A program made the translations under genes and the position numbers. 64,000 bases of DNA. Source: Pseudoneurospora amorphoporcata. Taxonomy: Eukaryota > Ascomycota > Sordariomycetes > Sordariales > Sordariaceae. The notes beneath the pieces are model-generated. The model did not search any database and was not told the DNA's origin. It saw only the letters and a program-made list of their open reading frames with translations. The stretch is taken from assembly GCA_033297205.1 (NCBI GenBank), contig MU859132.1:1-64000 (forward strand), written 5' to 3'. Below are positions 36,585 to 49,693 of this stretch, in pieces; position 1 is the stretch's first letter; every line of letters starts with the position of its first letter.

Positions 36585-37949
36585 TTAGCTGCCGATCCGC
36601 TTCTGCTTGCACTTGTCGTGCAATAGATGCCCGTTTCGCGCAGTAGTCCTTGTAAACTCGGCGTGACAGTTCGGACATGTTGCCTTTGTCGCCTGACCCG
36701 ACTTCTCTCTCTGGTGACGTAGAAGGTTGCTGAAGGTCGAGAACTGACGGCCGTTGCACCCATGTTCCCAGCATTGCGGCTTCGGCCTGGGTTGTACGAC
36801 TCTAACTTGCCCGGCGGTATCCTGAGGGCTACCTCCCATCGTTGGAGGTAAAACTGGGTACATGAGACTTGGATCGGACATTGGGCGACTGTAGGAAACC
36901 ATGTTAATATGATTGTTGTGTTAACTCCGGGATGTCATGGAGCAAAACTTACCCGTAGTGTGAGGGCAAGCTTGAAGTGGCCGATGCAGGATAGCCATAA
37001 TCGTTGATGTACGTTGGCGTGAGATATGGGTTATGATACATGTTGGACTGACTGTGGTGGTTGTGGTGGTGGTCTGAAAGAGGTGGCGAAAATTGTGCAT
37101 GGTAATGGGTGGCGTGAGGTTCCGTTAGTAGCGAGACAGGGCCAGCGCTGGTGTAGACAGGGATGCTAGGAGCGCCTGATGACAAGACAGCCAACGAAGG
37201 AGGTGGTGAATAGACGCCAGATGAGGAGCTGCTTCCTGCCCGGCGACCCCTGACATGCATTTTCGAATGACGCCGGGCTTGGTCTCGTTGTCTTTTGAGC
37301 TCGCGTTGCTCCGCACTAAGTGATGTTCTCGGTGGGCTCGCCGTTCCGGACCTCGATCCTGTGAAGCTGCTATCTGAACCGTATGAGCCGAGTTCGGGGC
37401 TTATGAGACCGGATCCTGAGTCCAAGACTGTTCGATTGTGAGCTGGTCTGTCTGATTAAGGTCTGGTTTTGGCTACATACCTGGCCATGAGAAGGATGAT
37501 CGCGAACCCATGGAGTAACTGGAGTCGTATGGTAAGGCGAGTGCACTAGGAGGGCTTCAGGTTAGTGTGTGGTTTGATGGTCGATAAGTAGAGTTATGTG
37601 GGGTATACCTCATGATCCTTGACTCTTCAGTTTCCGATAAGGGAGGACCCGCGGCCGGATAGGATTCGGATGCGAGACTGGTTCGAGGTAATTCTTCAAC
37701 GTGGGTCCGGAAGAGATCGATGTCGAGGCAGTTTTCTTGAGGTAGGCTTTGAGATCGGACCGGAGATAGTGACTGGTTTTGCGGGTCGCTGTATAGAGCT
37801 GTCCCAAACAGCTGTTGATTTCCTCCAGACCGGACAGGTTGCAAGTTCTGAATCAGGGTCTCGGTTGAAGAGGGCTTGTTGTATTGGTTCGAACTGGTCT
37901 TGTTTGAGTAAGCTTCGTCGAAACTCGAAGGTGGATATTGAAAGGCCAT
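36585..37949 (-). CDS. C2H2-type zinc-finger protein, candidate transcription factor
   Basis: Four exons: 37609-37949, 37481-37545, 36953-37427 and 36585-36888, giving 394 residues. Introns are 63, 53 and 64 nt, with branch sites such as CACTAAC and GTTAAC, and phases match throughout. The N-terminal 110 residues are Ser/Gln-rich. Then comes a short basic stretch (EQRELKRQRDQARRHSKMHVRGRR, split here by no motif I recognise) near residue 165. A His- and Tyr-rich region follows. Two Cys/His fingers lie at the C-terminus: CWEHGCNGRQFSTFSNLLRH, then CPNCHAEFTRTTARNGHLLH with a final KC. The second finger of this type is common in fungal C2H2 regulators. The gene is isolated between two gene-poor stretches. 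Target genes are unknown. Confidence 0.82.
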
Positions 37950-40900
37950 TTTGAAGTGCTGGAGACAGAGACATAAGAAAGCTTAAAAGTTATAAGCCCC
38001 ACATACGTTGTTGGCGATCCAATCTTTCCTTGTAGTGCCGAAGCGAAGGCGTTGATGATGGTGGCCAAGATGTCGCGTAAGAATTCGGAGTTAAGTGTTC
38101 AACTTATATGAGATGATCGACTGACTGACGTCTTGTGCTTGACTTGACTTTAGCTTGATTGAAGGTCTAAGTTACCAGATAGTTTGCGTTCTAAGTTTGG
38201 GAATGTAAAGATGTCCCTCAGCCTCAATCCAGCATAGGGCATGGGCCGGGAGGAGGATGGCTTATAACTTTCGGGAGGCAGTACATCCCCACAGTATCCC
38301 ATGTGGATACTCGAGGGTCATCCATGTAAGGCGAAGGGTGAAGCTCTTGAACACCCACGCGAGCGTACCTTGGCGCACAGCAGAAGGAATTAGAGTATGA
38401 GAGCCAAGAGGAGATGCAGGAGTGGGTAGCCGGCCTGGCTTGACCCGTTCAGGAAGGCCTGGGATCCGGGTCGGAGACAGGGTAGAAAAGAGAGACAGGG
38501 GCAAGGGCATCACAACAGGCAGATATGGGCCTGAGGTTAGAGGGCATATGTTGATACAGGGGTCCATAGGTTTGGTCAAGGGGACGGAGGAACTCTGTTC
38601 TTGGGTAACTGGGGATAGATCGTGGATGGGTGTGAACGTAGCAAGCGATACATGTGTGTACCACTTGGCCGCGAACCAATGCATACGCAAAGTCAATAAG
38701 ATTGCCAGCAGTCAAGCGGAGGTCGTGAAGATCCTGGAGGTGCTGGGGCTGGAGAGTGGATGTCGGCTGGTACTGGTCAGCTCATGTCAAAAACTTGTAC
38801 ATGGGAACGTAGCACACCAACACATCTGAAGATGAGGCACATAGATAAAGTTTTAATGCCACGGTGTTCATGGTACACGGAAATGCGTGCTGAATTAAGG
38901 GCTAATAAGAAAGCTGTGGATGGTCAACAAGGAAAGGTATCGACGATTGTTCTTGGCTCCAGCCAACTTTGGGCCTCCACCGTCCATTATTATGAGCTTC
39001 CCCCAAAGAGTTTTAGGACGCAGGGTCTGCGAAAGAGAACTTACCAACGAGAGGAATCTCCCAGCTGGAGTAGAGACGGGGAGGCGTGAGAGATGGAAAC
39101 GACTCTGGCGCCCTACTTATGCTAGGCCACATCGTTTTCTGTCCCATAGGGCTTGGTCAACGAGTGATAACGAGCTGCGTACTAGCCCTTCAACTGTGCC
39201 ATGCCGCCGTAATCTCCATCTAGAGTAATCAAGAGTCGGATATCACATCAGTGACAACGATACTACTCTAGACTGCGGACATGTTCGGGCCGAGATGCGT
39301 AGACCATGCCTCAAGCCAGGCCTGGAGAGTGCAACCCCATCCGCCGGCAGCCCACTTCGTGCCGTACAACCAGACGATAGGTACCCGCGGCGGTGGTAGT
39401 GGCTAGACCTAGAACCTAGAGGCGTGTCTAGGTCGTCTTGACCCCAACGAGCAACTCCCAGGCTACGTGGTATGAGCTGAGCGCGTCTCTCCTGGCTAGG
39501 GCGCTCGGAGTTTGTCTGGTTGTCGGGCTTTGGTGATGGTATGCAAAAGATGTGGTTGGATGAAATTGATTATCCCACACCGACCACCCACGTTGTTACT
39601 GATGGCCAGGTCAACAAAAGCAGCGGTCACTGATCTGAAATCTGCGTTTGACCAAACGTTAGCACGAAGAATGAAATGAACGGGGGAGAAGAAAGCATGG
39701 GTGCTGATGGTTTGGGACTTTGGGGTTTAGTCGATTAACGGGGCAGGATTGAAGCAACGCTGACAGGGGGCAGATTCGGACTCTCCGTCAAGCGAATCAA
39801 CGGTGCCATGTGGACAACGATGCAACACCTTCATCATCTTGGCCGTTCCTTGCCTCCCTCACGCATTTCCACCTCGGCCGCCGTCCTGTTCGGCGGGGTT
39901 TTCCGTCTGCGTATCATGGGCAAGGTGTGAGACAGACCAAAGATGACCTCAACGACGACCTATGATATGGGGACTATCCGGCACAGCAAGCAAAACCCTT
40001 GGGTGGGAGAAAGAAAGTAACGACTGGTATCCATGTCCCTCAAACGGCCTGCCCGGAGTGTGGGCTAAACGACGTGGAGACAGCTTCACTTGGTTTGAAG
40101 GAGACGGATATGCGCCTAAAAGGGTCCCCGCCGTGTCTACAGTGGTTGACTTCAAGGAAAAAAACCACCGTGACTGGACGGGGACAAGGTCGGTTCGAGA
40201 GTCGAGGCAGCAGCAAAGTCACCAAGTCATGCATAGGCGAAATGACGGGAGAAGGGCTGGCTCTCATTGTGACTGGTCATTAGACGACCAGACGATGCTC
40301 CGCGCGCCTGTTTCGTCGTCGGGAAGGTGTAAGGTGCTAGGCGCAGGCCAGGCCGCCACTTTCCGCAAGGCTCACTCAAATGTTCTGTTGGTTCCACTGC
40401 GCGTGTTAGCGTTCGCTCTTTCTTCAGTTTTCATTCGCTTAAGATCCACAGTGCTGTCAATATCTGCACCGGATTTGCCCTAGCGCGGTGGGGCACATGC
40501 GGGGAGAGCTTTGACGTACCTGTAGGTACCTCCGATCTCCATCTCAGTGCAACCTTCCCGTCTTATCCTCTTCCAAATCTTCCACTGCATGCGAAATACA
40601 AACATAACCCAGAGCTAATCGCCGTCCAAATGCCTCCCTCTACGACCTACTGTCTAGATTATGGACTTTGCCAAGAACTATCATTGCTCACCTCAGTAAG
40701 TGTCCTGGGCAGCTCATGACTTCATTTTCCCATGATCTTCACAGGAGGTGCCGGAAGATCCTGAATAGGGATAAATTAAGCCAAAACGATGCAATCCCTT
40801 CTTATTAAAACGGACTTACTGAAAATCCCTGAGTCGAAAATCTTTATGGTTTTGTTCGTTTTCAGCGAACAGTCCATAGCGGCGTTGGAGTCCCACGCGC

Positions 40901-43900
40901 GGAACTGAACATGGAGCTGCCGGAATATGGGACTCGGAAAACTGCCCGGAGAGTGGGCACCCCAAGCCGACAAGACTTCATAACCTTACCGGTACACATC
41001 AGTTTTCCATTGTCATTCAGGAAATCGTCAGATATTCAATTTTTCTGTCACGACACTTCTGTCCCAGATTGTGACGGCATTCCAGGCACCGGGATGATTG
41101 ATGTGTAGAGTGATACGATGTGCCTCCTGCAAGCGCCATCATTTGTTGAATGTCTCGCCCAGCTGGTGACATCTAACCCCAGATATCAACAGAGATCCCG
41201 GTGTATCGAAGGCACAGTCCGGCCAACAGCCAACAAGCACACGCGCTAGACGCTAGAGCAAGGAGATGATTTGATCTGAACCTGTATCATTGGACCAAAA
41301 CTTTTGAGCTGATGTTATAGAACCACTCTTACGTATGGTGACCGCGGGTGTTGCTTGCGCCGCTACCCCTGACTTAGTCAACTTACAGCTCTATCCAGCA
41401 CGCGGCCATGGTGAGGGAATTAGGTTCCCGGACCTAACAATTAGGTAATACGGGTAGAGATATTGCTTAGTGTTCTAAAGTCTGATATGTCTGTTTACTG
41501 ACCAGTGACCACGAGAGATGCCGTTGGGATGAGAACATCCATGATACGGCGACATATTGCCCGTTTCCAGCCGGGCGATGGCGGCTACAATATACCTAGT
41601 TGTGACCAACAAACGATAAGGACGGGAGGCTACGATGTTGAGGCTGTTCGTCCATATCTCTAATCCACAGAACTCAGTTCAGTCTGAGGCTATGAATCTG
41701 CTACATGTACAGTCCGCCTTGTGTGCGCACGGCTGGATTCAACGTCCTTTGCTATACGTTTCTCAACCACGCCTTCTTTGAGCAGCCACTCTGACCGGAG
41801 ACTTCTTGATTACACAAACCTATCTACCCTGGGCCCAGATAGGACTGTTCTAGGTGAACCCCCAGGGCATGACTTAATTTTCGAGCGGACAGCCGGCTTG
41901 TCATCACCTGGGTAAAGACTCGGCGGTTTCAACGCCATATCCCAATGCTTACAACCAAGCACAAGCTCGTTGTCATAACGTCTGAAGAAAAGAGTGGCAT
42001 GGGTCACGGCTTTGAAAGATGAACACGAAGAGTGTCTTCATAATTCACAGTACATGCAAGGATAGGACTGTGGGCGGCTAATTGTTCAATCGCAGATGCC
42101 TCAGCTTCCGGTGCCCTGCCCCGCTGCCAAATGGAAACCTACTTATGCAGCACCTGTACAGCCTGCATGAGGTGATGTTGGTGCCAACCGCACCAAATTG
42201 TCCGGATGCAGAACCAACCACTGAAGCGCGCATATCTTTAACACATGACCTAGCTGCCACTGATCCTGATATTATATTCTGAATAGTTCCGATATCGTTT
42301 CCGAAACCGCCATGCTCTCAATATTCAACTGGAGACAAGATGTAATTTGAAATAAACACCAGTTCCTACAGTTCAACATGCTCCACCACGCTGTTCAACG
42401 TTCTTCGGCTGTCTCCACTCTTCCCAGTTGTCGCGGCCCCGCAGGCATCCATAAAGGTCCCGTCGGGTCCATCCACCAAGGCCGAGGTGGGTCCGTCGAT
42501 CAAAGTGGCAGGACAACAAAATCGGGCAGGGGCTGCCGGCTCGACGGCCATGCAGTGAGGACTTGCGATGTGCCGTTTTGAAAGGTAGCACCGTTCGGTA
42601 TCCCTAGAGGTAGTGTCCGAAACCAGCCAACCTTCTGCCTTTGAACTTATTTAACTCGGAGTCCGTATCATTCTATTTATTCGGATAGCCTGCAAGCCTT
42701 CCCTGCCCCTCCTTGTTAATGCATGTTACGAACGATGGTAAGCTTAACAGCTGTCTTAAACTCGGTGCTCGTCTAAAAGGCTTCTCGGATGGAAGCATAA
42801 CCGCTTTATTAGACTTGTTCCTCCGCCCATTCTCCAGTACCTAGGGGTATTTAAACGTGTGCTGACCTGACGGGCTGGTTTACTGCGTGGGACAGTCACC
42901 CGTAAATTTAACTCAGAGCGACCTGAGGTCCACTTTTACATACGATTCACGATTATCATTGGCTATACGAAATTATTGTTAAGGTCACCGACCATCTCTA
43001 GGTTGCAGATTTGTGCATGCATCGGTGTCACAACCCCAGTTCCATACCGCCGTCACCCTGAACTCCAGCTCCCAATCACGTTCAGCCCAAATTCAGCTTC
43101 TCTGACCTCGATGATCCGCCATTGTACATCAAGTACGGACACGGCCAGATTGACCCGACTGCCCTAAGCGGTGCCATGGATTCAGTCATGGACAGTAGGG
43201 CTGTCGTTCCACTTGGGCAAGGTTCTCACACATCCACTGTGCGGGGGTGTGACCTACAACACTCACTGGTAGGCAATCATCACTTTTACTAAATGTTCCT
43301 CGTTCGGAGTACATCCCTACTTACGCGTGAACCTTCAACGTTCTGCACATCAGTCACCCCAGAGTATGGCCAGTCGCACAGCCAAGGTTTCTATCTCAAT
43401 ATTGAGTTCATAGCTCTGTGGCATGATTTTATACACACCTAGTGGGCCCGGGCGGCTTAGCTCCGTTTCGACGCCTCTGTGTAAATGAATGGATTACTCC
43501 GTCTTTTCTCTCTTCAATCTTCACATGGCAAAAGCAAGACATTTGAGACATTGCTATCGATCTTCCCCAAAATTCCTCATTGAATTACTGTAGACGCTCA
43601 CTCCGAGATATTTTTGAGTCTCAGACAGCATTATACAAAACACTGCCTCCGCTACATAGCACAGTATCTTCGGCAGGGATATATATCATAGGACACCATA
43701 CGGTCATCTCTTGGGCCTACAGAAAAGCTAGCTTTTCAGCCCTGAAGCCCTGTAGGGCAATCAACCGTGAAGCTGGATGGAATCTGGCTTCCGCAATAGA
43801 CGTACCACAAGTACGTTAGAACCTGTTTTATTTAGCGTTTGTTATTCCCGCGCACCGCAACCCCCGAGTACCACGTTCTCAGTAGTAAATAAGGTAGTTA

Positions 43901-44543
43901 GGGAGTGGCCTGTGCGCGTGTTCGGTTTATTCTTGTTACAACCTCGGCAGCTTGGCGTTAGTACTAACACTTGGCGCCAAGACCTTTGGTTGTCAGGAGG
44001 AAGTTGGTGCGCTACAGTTGTGATGGGCCAGTACTATTGTGCCAAGAGCTGTAGCGCCGCTGCCGCGTCCAGGCCCTGTGAGGCACTGCATGACACAGGC
44101 GCGTTTGTTGACGACGCAGGGCAGCTTCCATCCACATGTCAACAACTTTAATGCAACAACTGCGACAAGCCGACAACGAGAATCGCGTGCGCTCAGGTTT
44201 TTTCAACCTCTCACACCATTCACCAGCTATCAACTGCGCAGACGTCAAGACCAACTGCCAGTGGGTACTTACCTCGTGGCTTGGGCGGTGGACCCAGATG
44301 TGACGACCATCACCACCAACGATGAAAACAACGATACCTTTACTTCAACTCTGAGCACTTGGCCAACTCCGATTTGTCCTCTGCAAACGATATTGGAAAC
44401 AAACGCCAACCGGGGTGTGCATATGCACTGCAATTAAACAGCTAGGATATTCGAGACTAGACCAGTCGCCAGTCAGCCCACTCAGATCCGCATCGCCTCT
44501 TCTCCGCCATATAGGCTCCCAGGAGACCAGATATCGTCCAGTC
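37950..44543. other. Gene-poor region, 6.6 kb
   Basis: Holds the promoter of the zinc-finger gene at one end and of APC2 at the other. Elsewhere I see only short open frames without motifs. No RNA gene or clear terminal-repeat element was found by eye. Confidence 0.4.
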
Positions 44544-47500
44544 ATGCCAGCCGCAGTCGCCCCTCGTTGGCAGGACCGTCGCCGACGTGTTTTCCAGTCT
44601 GTCTTCCAAACGGACCTTTCACCACCCACACCACAGGCAGTACCGCTTCCATCAGCGAATCTTAGCTTCAGCCAAGGACTCCATTATCACTCTGGCACAG
44701 GACCAACAGTGACGTCCGGCTCATTCTATGACGAGGATACCCAGGAGAATACCCAGCCCGCTTTCCTCAACCCACCTGATCAAGGTCCTTTAGTTTCGCA
44801 CACCCCCTCCAACTCGTTTCACAGCACCGTTACCGCCGTCTCACAGCCTTCACAAGTCCTCTTCGCCCCTCCAGATATAGGGACTGGTGATCAGATTGCA
44901 TATGACAATTCCTGGCGTCTCGTAACCGCCCGAATTACTCTCCCGTTCTCCGTCACATCTCCAACATTATCAGGGACCTTGCTATCAGACGCAGCTTTGC
45001 CCTCTGATGCCGATTTCTGTGACGCTTTGGCTCATATCCTTCACGCCTCGACGCTACTTCCCAGAGCCCTACGGACGGACGACATATTCTCCTGGCATAC
45101 CCATCAGGTGCGAGCTCATTTCTCACAACACGTGATACCTCTGTTATGGGGCTGCTTGGATACGGGGAGCACTGGAGATGGCGATTTAGGAAGGAAAGGG
45201 AGTGGTCAGGAGCGGACCAAGAGCAGCCACTATGAGCGTCACATGGTCATTGTCATGAGCAGTATTCGCACACTTGAAGCTGCCCTGGGCCTTTATTCTC
45301 AGGGATTCGACCTCCTTGTAAAGGGTATCACCCACGCTCAGAGTGCTGCTGCCTTCGGAATGCCAGCTGTAAATGTCGAAACTCTAACAAACCGGTTCCG
45401 AAAAGATATACAAGCCCTCGTAGGAAACTCGATCTCACAGCAGTTAACGAAGTCTCTGCGAATTGTTTTAGTCCGTCTCGTAGGCAACATCCTAGGCATT
45501 CCATCAGAGGACGATGATGGTGCGCGTAACCTCAAGTCTCGGCGGCCAGCTCCCCCTACCGATGACGACTTCAAAGTATTGGCGGCGAGACAACGTCTTC
45601 ATGAGCTTGTTGAACAGCTGCACAACGTGGGTCTTGCTGGCGAACGGTTTCAGGTCTTGTTCGCCGAAGTCATGGACTGGATGATGTCTGCTTTTGTGTG
45701 CGGAGCATATGCTGGGGTGTGGTCAGCGACGGACAGGCGCGGCTTGTCGAGCGTTTTGAATACGGTGTCTAGGGGTACCGGCTCATCTGTCACTTCGCCT
45801 TGTATCATCTCCCTCATGGACTGGGTTGAGAACCATTTTGCCCGGTTGAGCTTCGAGGTCCTGTCCCGCATCTCCCAGGATTCTGGGTCGCCGGTCACAC
45901 TCTCTGACCTCGAGACATACCAATCACTTGCTCTAAGTCGTTTGTCGACGCTTCGCATCGCTGAGCTGTTCGATATTGTTCTGGCCTGGCCGGATTCACG
46001 AGGAGCACTTGATGACCTGCGCGCAACCATCACCACCTCCGCTAGGAGGCTTCAACTAACATCTCACTTTACCCAGGCTTCAAAGACACGTCTTTTGCAC
46101 CCTGGATGCAGTACACTCGAGATCCTCGAGACCTACATCGACATTATCCACACTTTTCACGCTCTCGATCACAGCAAAGTCCTCCTAGGGCACGTTGAAC
46201 CGTCCCTAAAGCTTTATCTGTGGCAGCGCGAAGATGCAGTACGCATCGTGGTAACAGGCCTGCTGGCAAGCCCGGAGGCAGTCCGTGCCGCAAGAAAGGT
46301 CAAGGAAATTAGCAAGCAACAGCCCGAACGGCAGAAAGCTGGCAAGAGGCCCGAAGCTGGTGCTCGACGCGGTGCCGGCAAAGGACCAGTGGTGACACCT
46401 ACCACGACAGGAAGATCGAGCAGAACGCCGAATACAACAAGGCAAAGAGATGACCTACAGGAACCCAGCTCGAAAACTCCGGGAGAAACCCCGATCAAGA
46501 GCAGAGCTTCCGGCACTGGCAAGCTCGTAGAACTTGCCCTCCTCCTGAACGATCCGACTAAAACGCGCCACACCCTCGTCGAAGATGAAGAGCTCGACTG
46601 GAACGACATGAACTGGGTCCCGGACCCCGTCGACGCGGGCGCCAACTACAAGCGGCCCAAGAGTGAAGACGTCATCGGCACACTCATCTCCGCCCTCGGC
46701 AGCGAAGATGTCTTCATCAAGGAATTTATCACCATAGTAGCTGAGCGCTTGCTGAGCCTCAGTGACCCAGCTCGCTTCGACCAAGAGCTCCGGGTCCTCG
46801 ACCTCCTAAAGCGACGGTTCGGCGAGGCGGCCCTCCAGAACTGCGACGTCATGATCAAGGACATTGAAGACTCGCGACGCCTCGACGTCGCCATCCGCCG
46901 AGCCTGGGACGAGCAGCGGACACTGACGGCAGCGACGCCAGTGACGATGTCAGGTCACTTCCTCCGATCAGCAGACAAGCGGAAAAAGGCCGCGCTCCAG
47001 CGACAGCAGCAACAACAACAGTTAGAGCCGACGCAATACCACGCCCGCATCCTCTCGCGCCTCTTCTGGCCCACTCTCGACCGCGAACACTTCCTTCTCC
47101 CCGACCCCATCGTCGAAGAGCAGAAGCGCTACGAGCAGGGCTACGAGCACCTCAAGTCGAACCGCAAGCTCACCTGGCTCAACCAGCTCGGCACCGTCCG
47201 CGTCGAGTTGGAGCTCCGCGACCGCACAGTGACTGTCGATTGTACCACCCCGCAAGCAACTGTAATCTACGCCTTTAACGACTCCGAAGACGCCGACTCG
47301 GACGACACTAGAATTGAAATCGACAACAAACTCCCCGCCCGCCGCACGGTAGACGAGCTCTACAGCACTCTCCAAATGGACGAAGACCTGATAACCTCCT
47401 GCCTCGAATACTGGGTCTCCAAGAACGTCCTGCGGCGTCTCCGCTCCCCAACAGCGGCCGCTCAAGGGCCCCACACCTACATGGTAATTGAAAGTCTCAG

Positions 47501-47873
47501 CGATCCTATTATCGATGAAGACCAACCCACAAAGGACTACGACGACCCCTTCGGTAACCCTACCTCCCCAGCCACAGCTTCTCAAGAAGCAGCACAACCG
47601 GGAGAGAGTCTTGCCGAAGAAAACAACAAACCATCCACCATGGACCCCAAAGAACAAGAACGCCGCACCATGTACTGGCAGTACATCAAGGGCATGCTGA
47701 CGAACGCGAGCGCGTCGATGCCGCTGGCGCAGATGGCCATGATGATGAAGATGTTGATCGCGGACGGATTCCCCTGGACGAACGAGGAGCTGGGGGAGTT
47801 CTTGGCGGAGAAGATTGCGGAGGGGGAGATGGAGGTTGTTAGTGGGGGAAAGTATCGGTTGGTTAAGAAGTGA
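44544..47873 (+). CDS. apc2: Anaphase-promoting complex subunit 2 (cullin-family scaffold)
   Basis: Single exon, 1109 residues. The frame is open upstream, but the first ATG is at 44544, and its MPAAVAPRWQDRRRRVFQSVF reads as a natural N-terminus. The first 500 residues are cullin-repeat-like helices. A Lys/Arg/Thr-rich linker lies at about 585-650. The cullin-homology region follows: YKRPKSEDVIGTLISALGS, FIKEFITIVAERLLS, and then ARILSRLFWPTLDREHFLLP. The last 70 residues form the APC2 winged-helix domain (MYWQYIKGMLTNA to the end KYRLVKK). APC2 binds the RING subunit APC11 through this region and is the catalytic scaffold of the APC/C, which ubiquitinates cyclin B and securin in the nucleus. 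A polyQ run at residue 822 on is a minor oddity. Confidence 0.93.
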   Translation: MPAAVAPRWQDRRRRVFQSVFQTDLSPPTPQAVPLPSANLSFSQGLHYHSGTGPTVTSGSFYDEDTQENTQPAFLNPPDQGPLVSHTPSNSFHSTVTAVSQPSQVLFAPPDIGTGDQIAYDNSWRLVTARITLPFSVTSPTLSGTLLSDAALPSDADFCDALAHILHASTLLPRALRTDDIFSWHTHQVRAHFSQHVIPLLWGCLDTGSTGDGDLGRKGSGQERTKSSHYERHMVIVMSSIRTLEAALGLYSQGFDLLVKGITHAQSAAAFGMPAVNVETLTNRFRKDIQALVGNSISQQLTKSLRIVLVRLVGNILGIPSEDDDGARNLKSRRPAPPTDDDFKVLAARQRLHELVEQLHNVGLAGERFQVLFAEVMDWMMSAFVCGAYAGVWSATDRRGLSSVLNTVSRGTGSSVTSPCIISLMDWVENHFARLSFEVLSRISQDSGSPVTLSDLETYQSLALSRLSTLRIAELFDIVLAWPDSRGALDDLRATITTSARRLQLTSHFTQASKTRLLHPGCSTLEILETYIDIIHTFHALDHSKVLLGHVEPSLKLYLWQREDAVRIVVTGLLASPEAVRAARKVKEISKQQPERQKAGKRPEAGARRGAGKGPVVTPTTTGRSSRTPNTTRQRDDLQEPSSKTPGETPIKSRASGTGKLVELALLLNDPTKTRHTLVEDEELDWNDMNWVPDPVDAGANYKRPKSEDVIGTLISALGSEDVFIKEFITIVAERLLSLSDPARFDQELRVLDLLKRRFGEAALQNCDVMIKDIEDSRRLDVAIRRAWDEQRTLTAATPVTMSGHFLRSADKRKKAALQRQQQQQQLEPTQYHARILSRLFWPTLDREHFLLPDPIVEEQKRYEQGYEHLKSNRKLTWLNQLGTVRVELELRDRTVTVDCTTPQATVIYAFNDSEDADSDDTRIEIDNKLPARRTVDELYSTLQMDEDLITSCLEYWVSKNVLRRLRSPTAAAQGPHTYMVIESLSDPIIDEDQPTKDYDDPFGNPTSPATASQEAAQPGESLAEENNKPSTMDPKEQERRTMYWQYIKGMLTNASASMPLAQMAMMMKMLIADGFPWTNEELGEFLAEKIAEGEMEVVSGGKYRLVKK

Positions 47874-48382
47874 GTGGTAAAAGGGATAAAAGATGTGTCA
47901 ATTAAGAGTGGAATGGGTATGACGACGGTCTGGTCGGTAGAAGGAAAGAAGGAAATTAACGATTTGGTGAAAGGGGTGGTTCATGGGTGTATGTTACTGG
48001 TCAAGGGTTGACGGAGAGGATGGGTCTAAGTGCTTCGACTTAACAAAGTGCTATGCTATATCACTTGAGTATGGCTATACAATGACGGTAATAGCAGACT
48101 GGCAAGACTAGTTAAAGAATGACCAAGTAATCGTTTTCGACACTTCCCGGGAGATTGCCGGTCTGTGCTCCTCGTTCACTTCAAAGCTTGCCCTTGTTAA
48201 GAGCCCATTCTGACCAGTGTTGAGTTGATGAACAGTTAGTTGTTTGACTTTGCTAGACAAGAATGGACTATATACTAAAAGGCTGGCTTGCTGGCTGACT
48301 GGCTATGTTGCCGAAAAATCGAATAATCCAAAACAACTATTTTGTGTGAGTGAGTGTTATCTCACTGGCCACCGGCATGGAC
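47874..48382. other. Convergent 3' region
   Basis: About 510 bases between APC2 and the kinase-like gene facing it. Contains short GGCTGGCTTGCTGGCTGACTGGCT repeats near 48282-48304. No gene seen. Confidence 0.45.
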
Positions 48383-49693
48383 TTATATCCTCGGCCTAGG
48401 ACCCTTCTCCTCCACATCCCGGCACAACTTCCACGCAAATCTCGCCAACGGTTCCCTTCCATCACCATACCTCCTCGCCTCCGCGCTGCTCGCCTGCCGG
48501 CCCGCCACGCGCGCCGCAATGCCCTGACAAATGGCCGACAGGCGGAAGATGTTGAAGGCCTGCGCCCACGCTAGCTCGCGCCGGCGTTCCTGCTCCTCGG
48601 CGGGAGACGCCTGCCGGTGCAGCGACATTTCCAGAGTGGATCGTCCAACGGGGCTGGTCACGTTGAAGTACAGCTCGGTGATCTCGTCGACGTGAGGCAG
48701 GCCGCGGGTGGCGCGCGGAAGGAAGCCAGGGTGCACGCTGACGGCTTGGCGAGGGTCGAGGCGGGCGGTATAGAAGGGCGTGAGCAAGTTGGAGAGGTCG
48801 GAGAGAGGATGGCCGATGGTGGACATTTCCCAACTGGGTGAGGAGTGTAAGTTCATGTGTTGGCGAGAAAGGTAAGTGGTGATGGAGGGGGGTGTGACTT
48901 ACTCGAGTATACCAATCACCCTCGGCTCCGTCTTGTGGAAGACAAGGTTATCGATCTTAAAATCGCCATGGATCAGGGTCGCCCTGTCAGCCGGCTGCTG
49001 CCTCACATCGGCAAAGTACCGCATCATCTCCTCGAAGAAGGGCAGCTGGCCGACAGCCTCGCCCGAATCGACGTCCTCCACCTTGGCCTGCGCGGTGCAG
49101 ATGGTCTTCCAGGTGGCAACCTGACGGCTGTAGAAGCCATACGGCTTACCAAAGTCCTCCAAGCCCACGCTGTTGGGGTCGATGCGGTGCAGCTTGGCCA
49201 ACACGCGGACGGCATCGCTCCAGATGGCGCGGCGCTGGTCGGGGAGCACGTTGGGTATTATGGGGTCCTCGAAGATGCGGCCGTCGAGGAAGGCCATGAT
49301 GTAAAAGGGGGTGCCGATGACGGACTCATCTTCGCACAGGCAATAGGTCCGCGGCACGGGCACATCGGTGTCGGAGAGAGCTGTCAGGATGCGGTACTCG
49401 CGCTCGACCTTGTGGGCGGTCTTGGAGACCAGCTTTCCTGGCGGCTTCTTGCGGAGGACATATTTCCTGCCGTCGGCGGCAGTCAATTGGTAGGTCGGGT
49501 TGGATTGACCAAAGCTGAACTGTAGCGAAGAAACGGCAAAGATTTAGATTAGACGGTGGTCATCAGCAGCAAGTCGGAATGGAGGGACACCCACCTGCTG
49601 AATATCCAAAGGCGCCTCGATATCAGGCACCTTCTGGGCCAGCCATGACTCGAGGGCCCTGACGTCGATGGGATGACGAACCCGTCCCGCCAT
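48383..49693 (-). CDS. Aminoglycoside-phosphotransferase/ACAD10-type kinase-like protein
   Basis: Three exons: 49595-49693, 48903-49519 and 48383-48833, giving 388 residues. Introns are 75 and 69 nt, and the second join restores ILDWEMSTIGHP. The kinase-like fold is visible. A glycine-containing loop is followed by K57 in YVLRKKP, the catalytic loop is H217-G-D219 with N224 (IHGDFKIDN), and the metal-binding D239 sits in ILDWE. The C-terminal part ends in acidic and Arg-rich helices. Fungal members are closest to the N-terminal kinase domain of ACAD10/11, which phosphorylates 4-hydroxy acids before their beta-oxidation. Related proteins act on choline or small molecules. No acyl-CoA dehydrogenase domain is fused here, so the substrate is open. 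No targeting signal is obvious. Confidence 0.88.

Noticed and set aside
44415..44543. Upstream extension of APC2
   Set aside because: The frame is open but contains no ATG before 44544.
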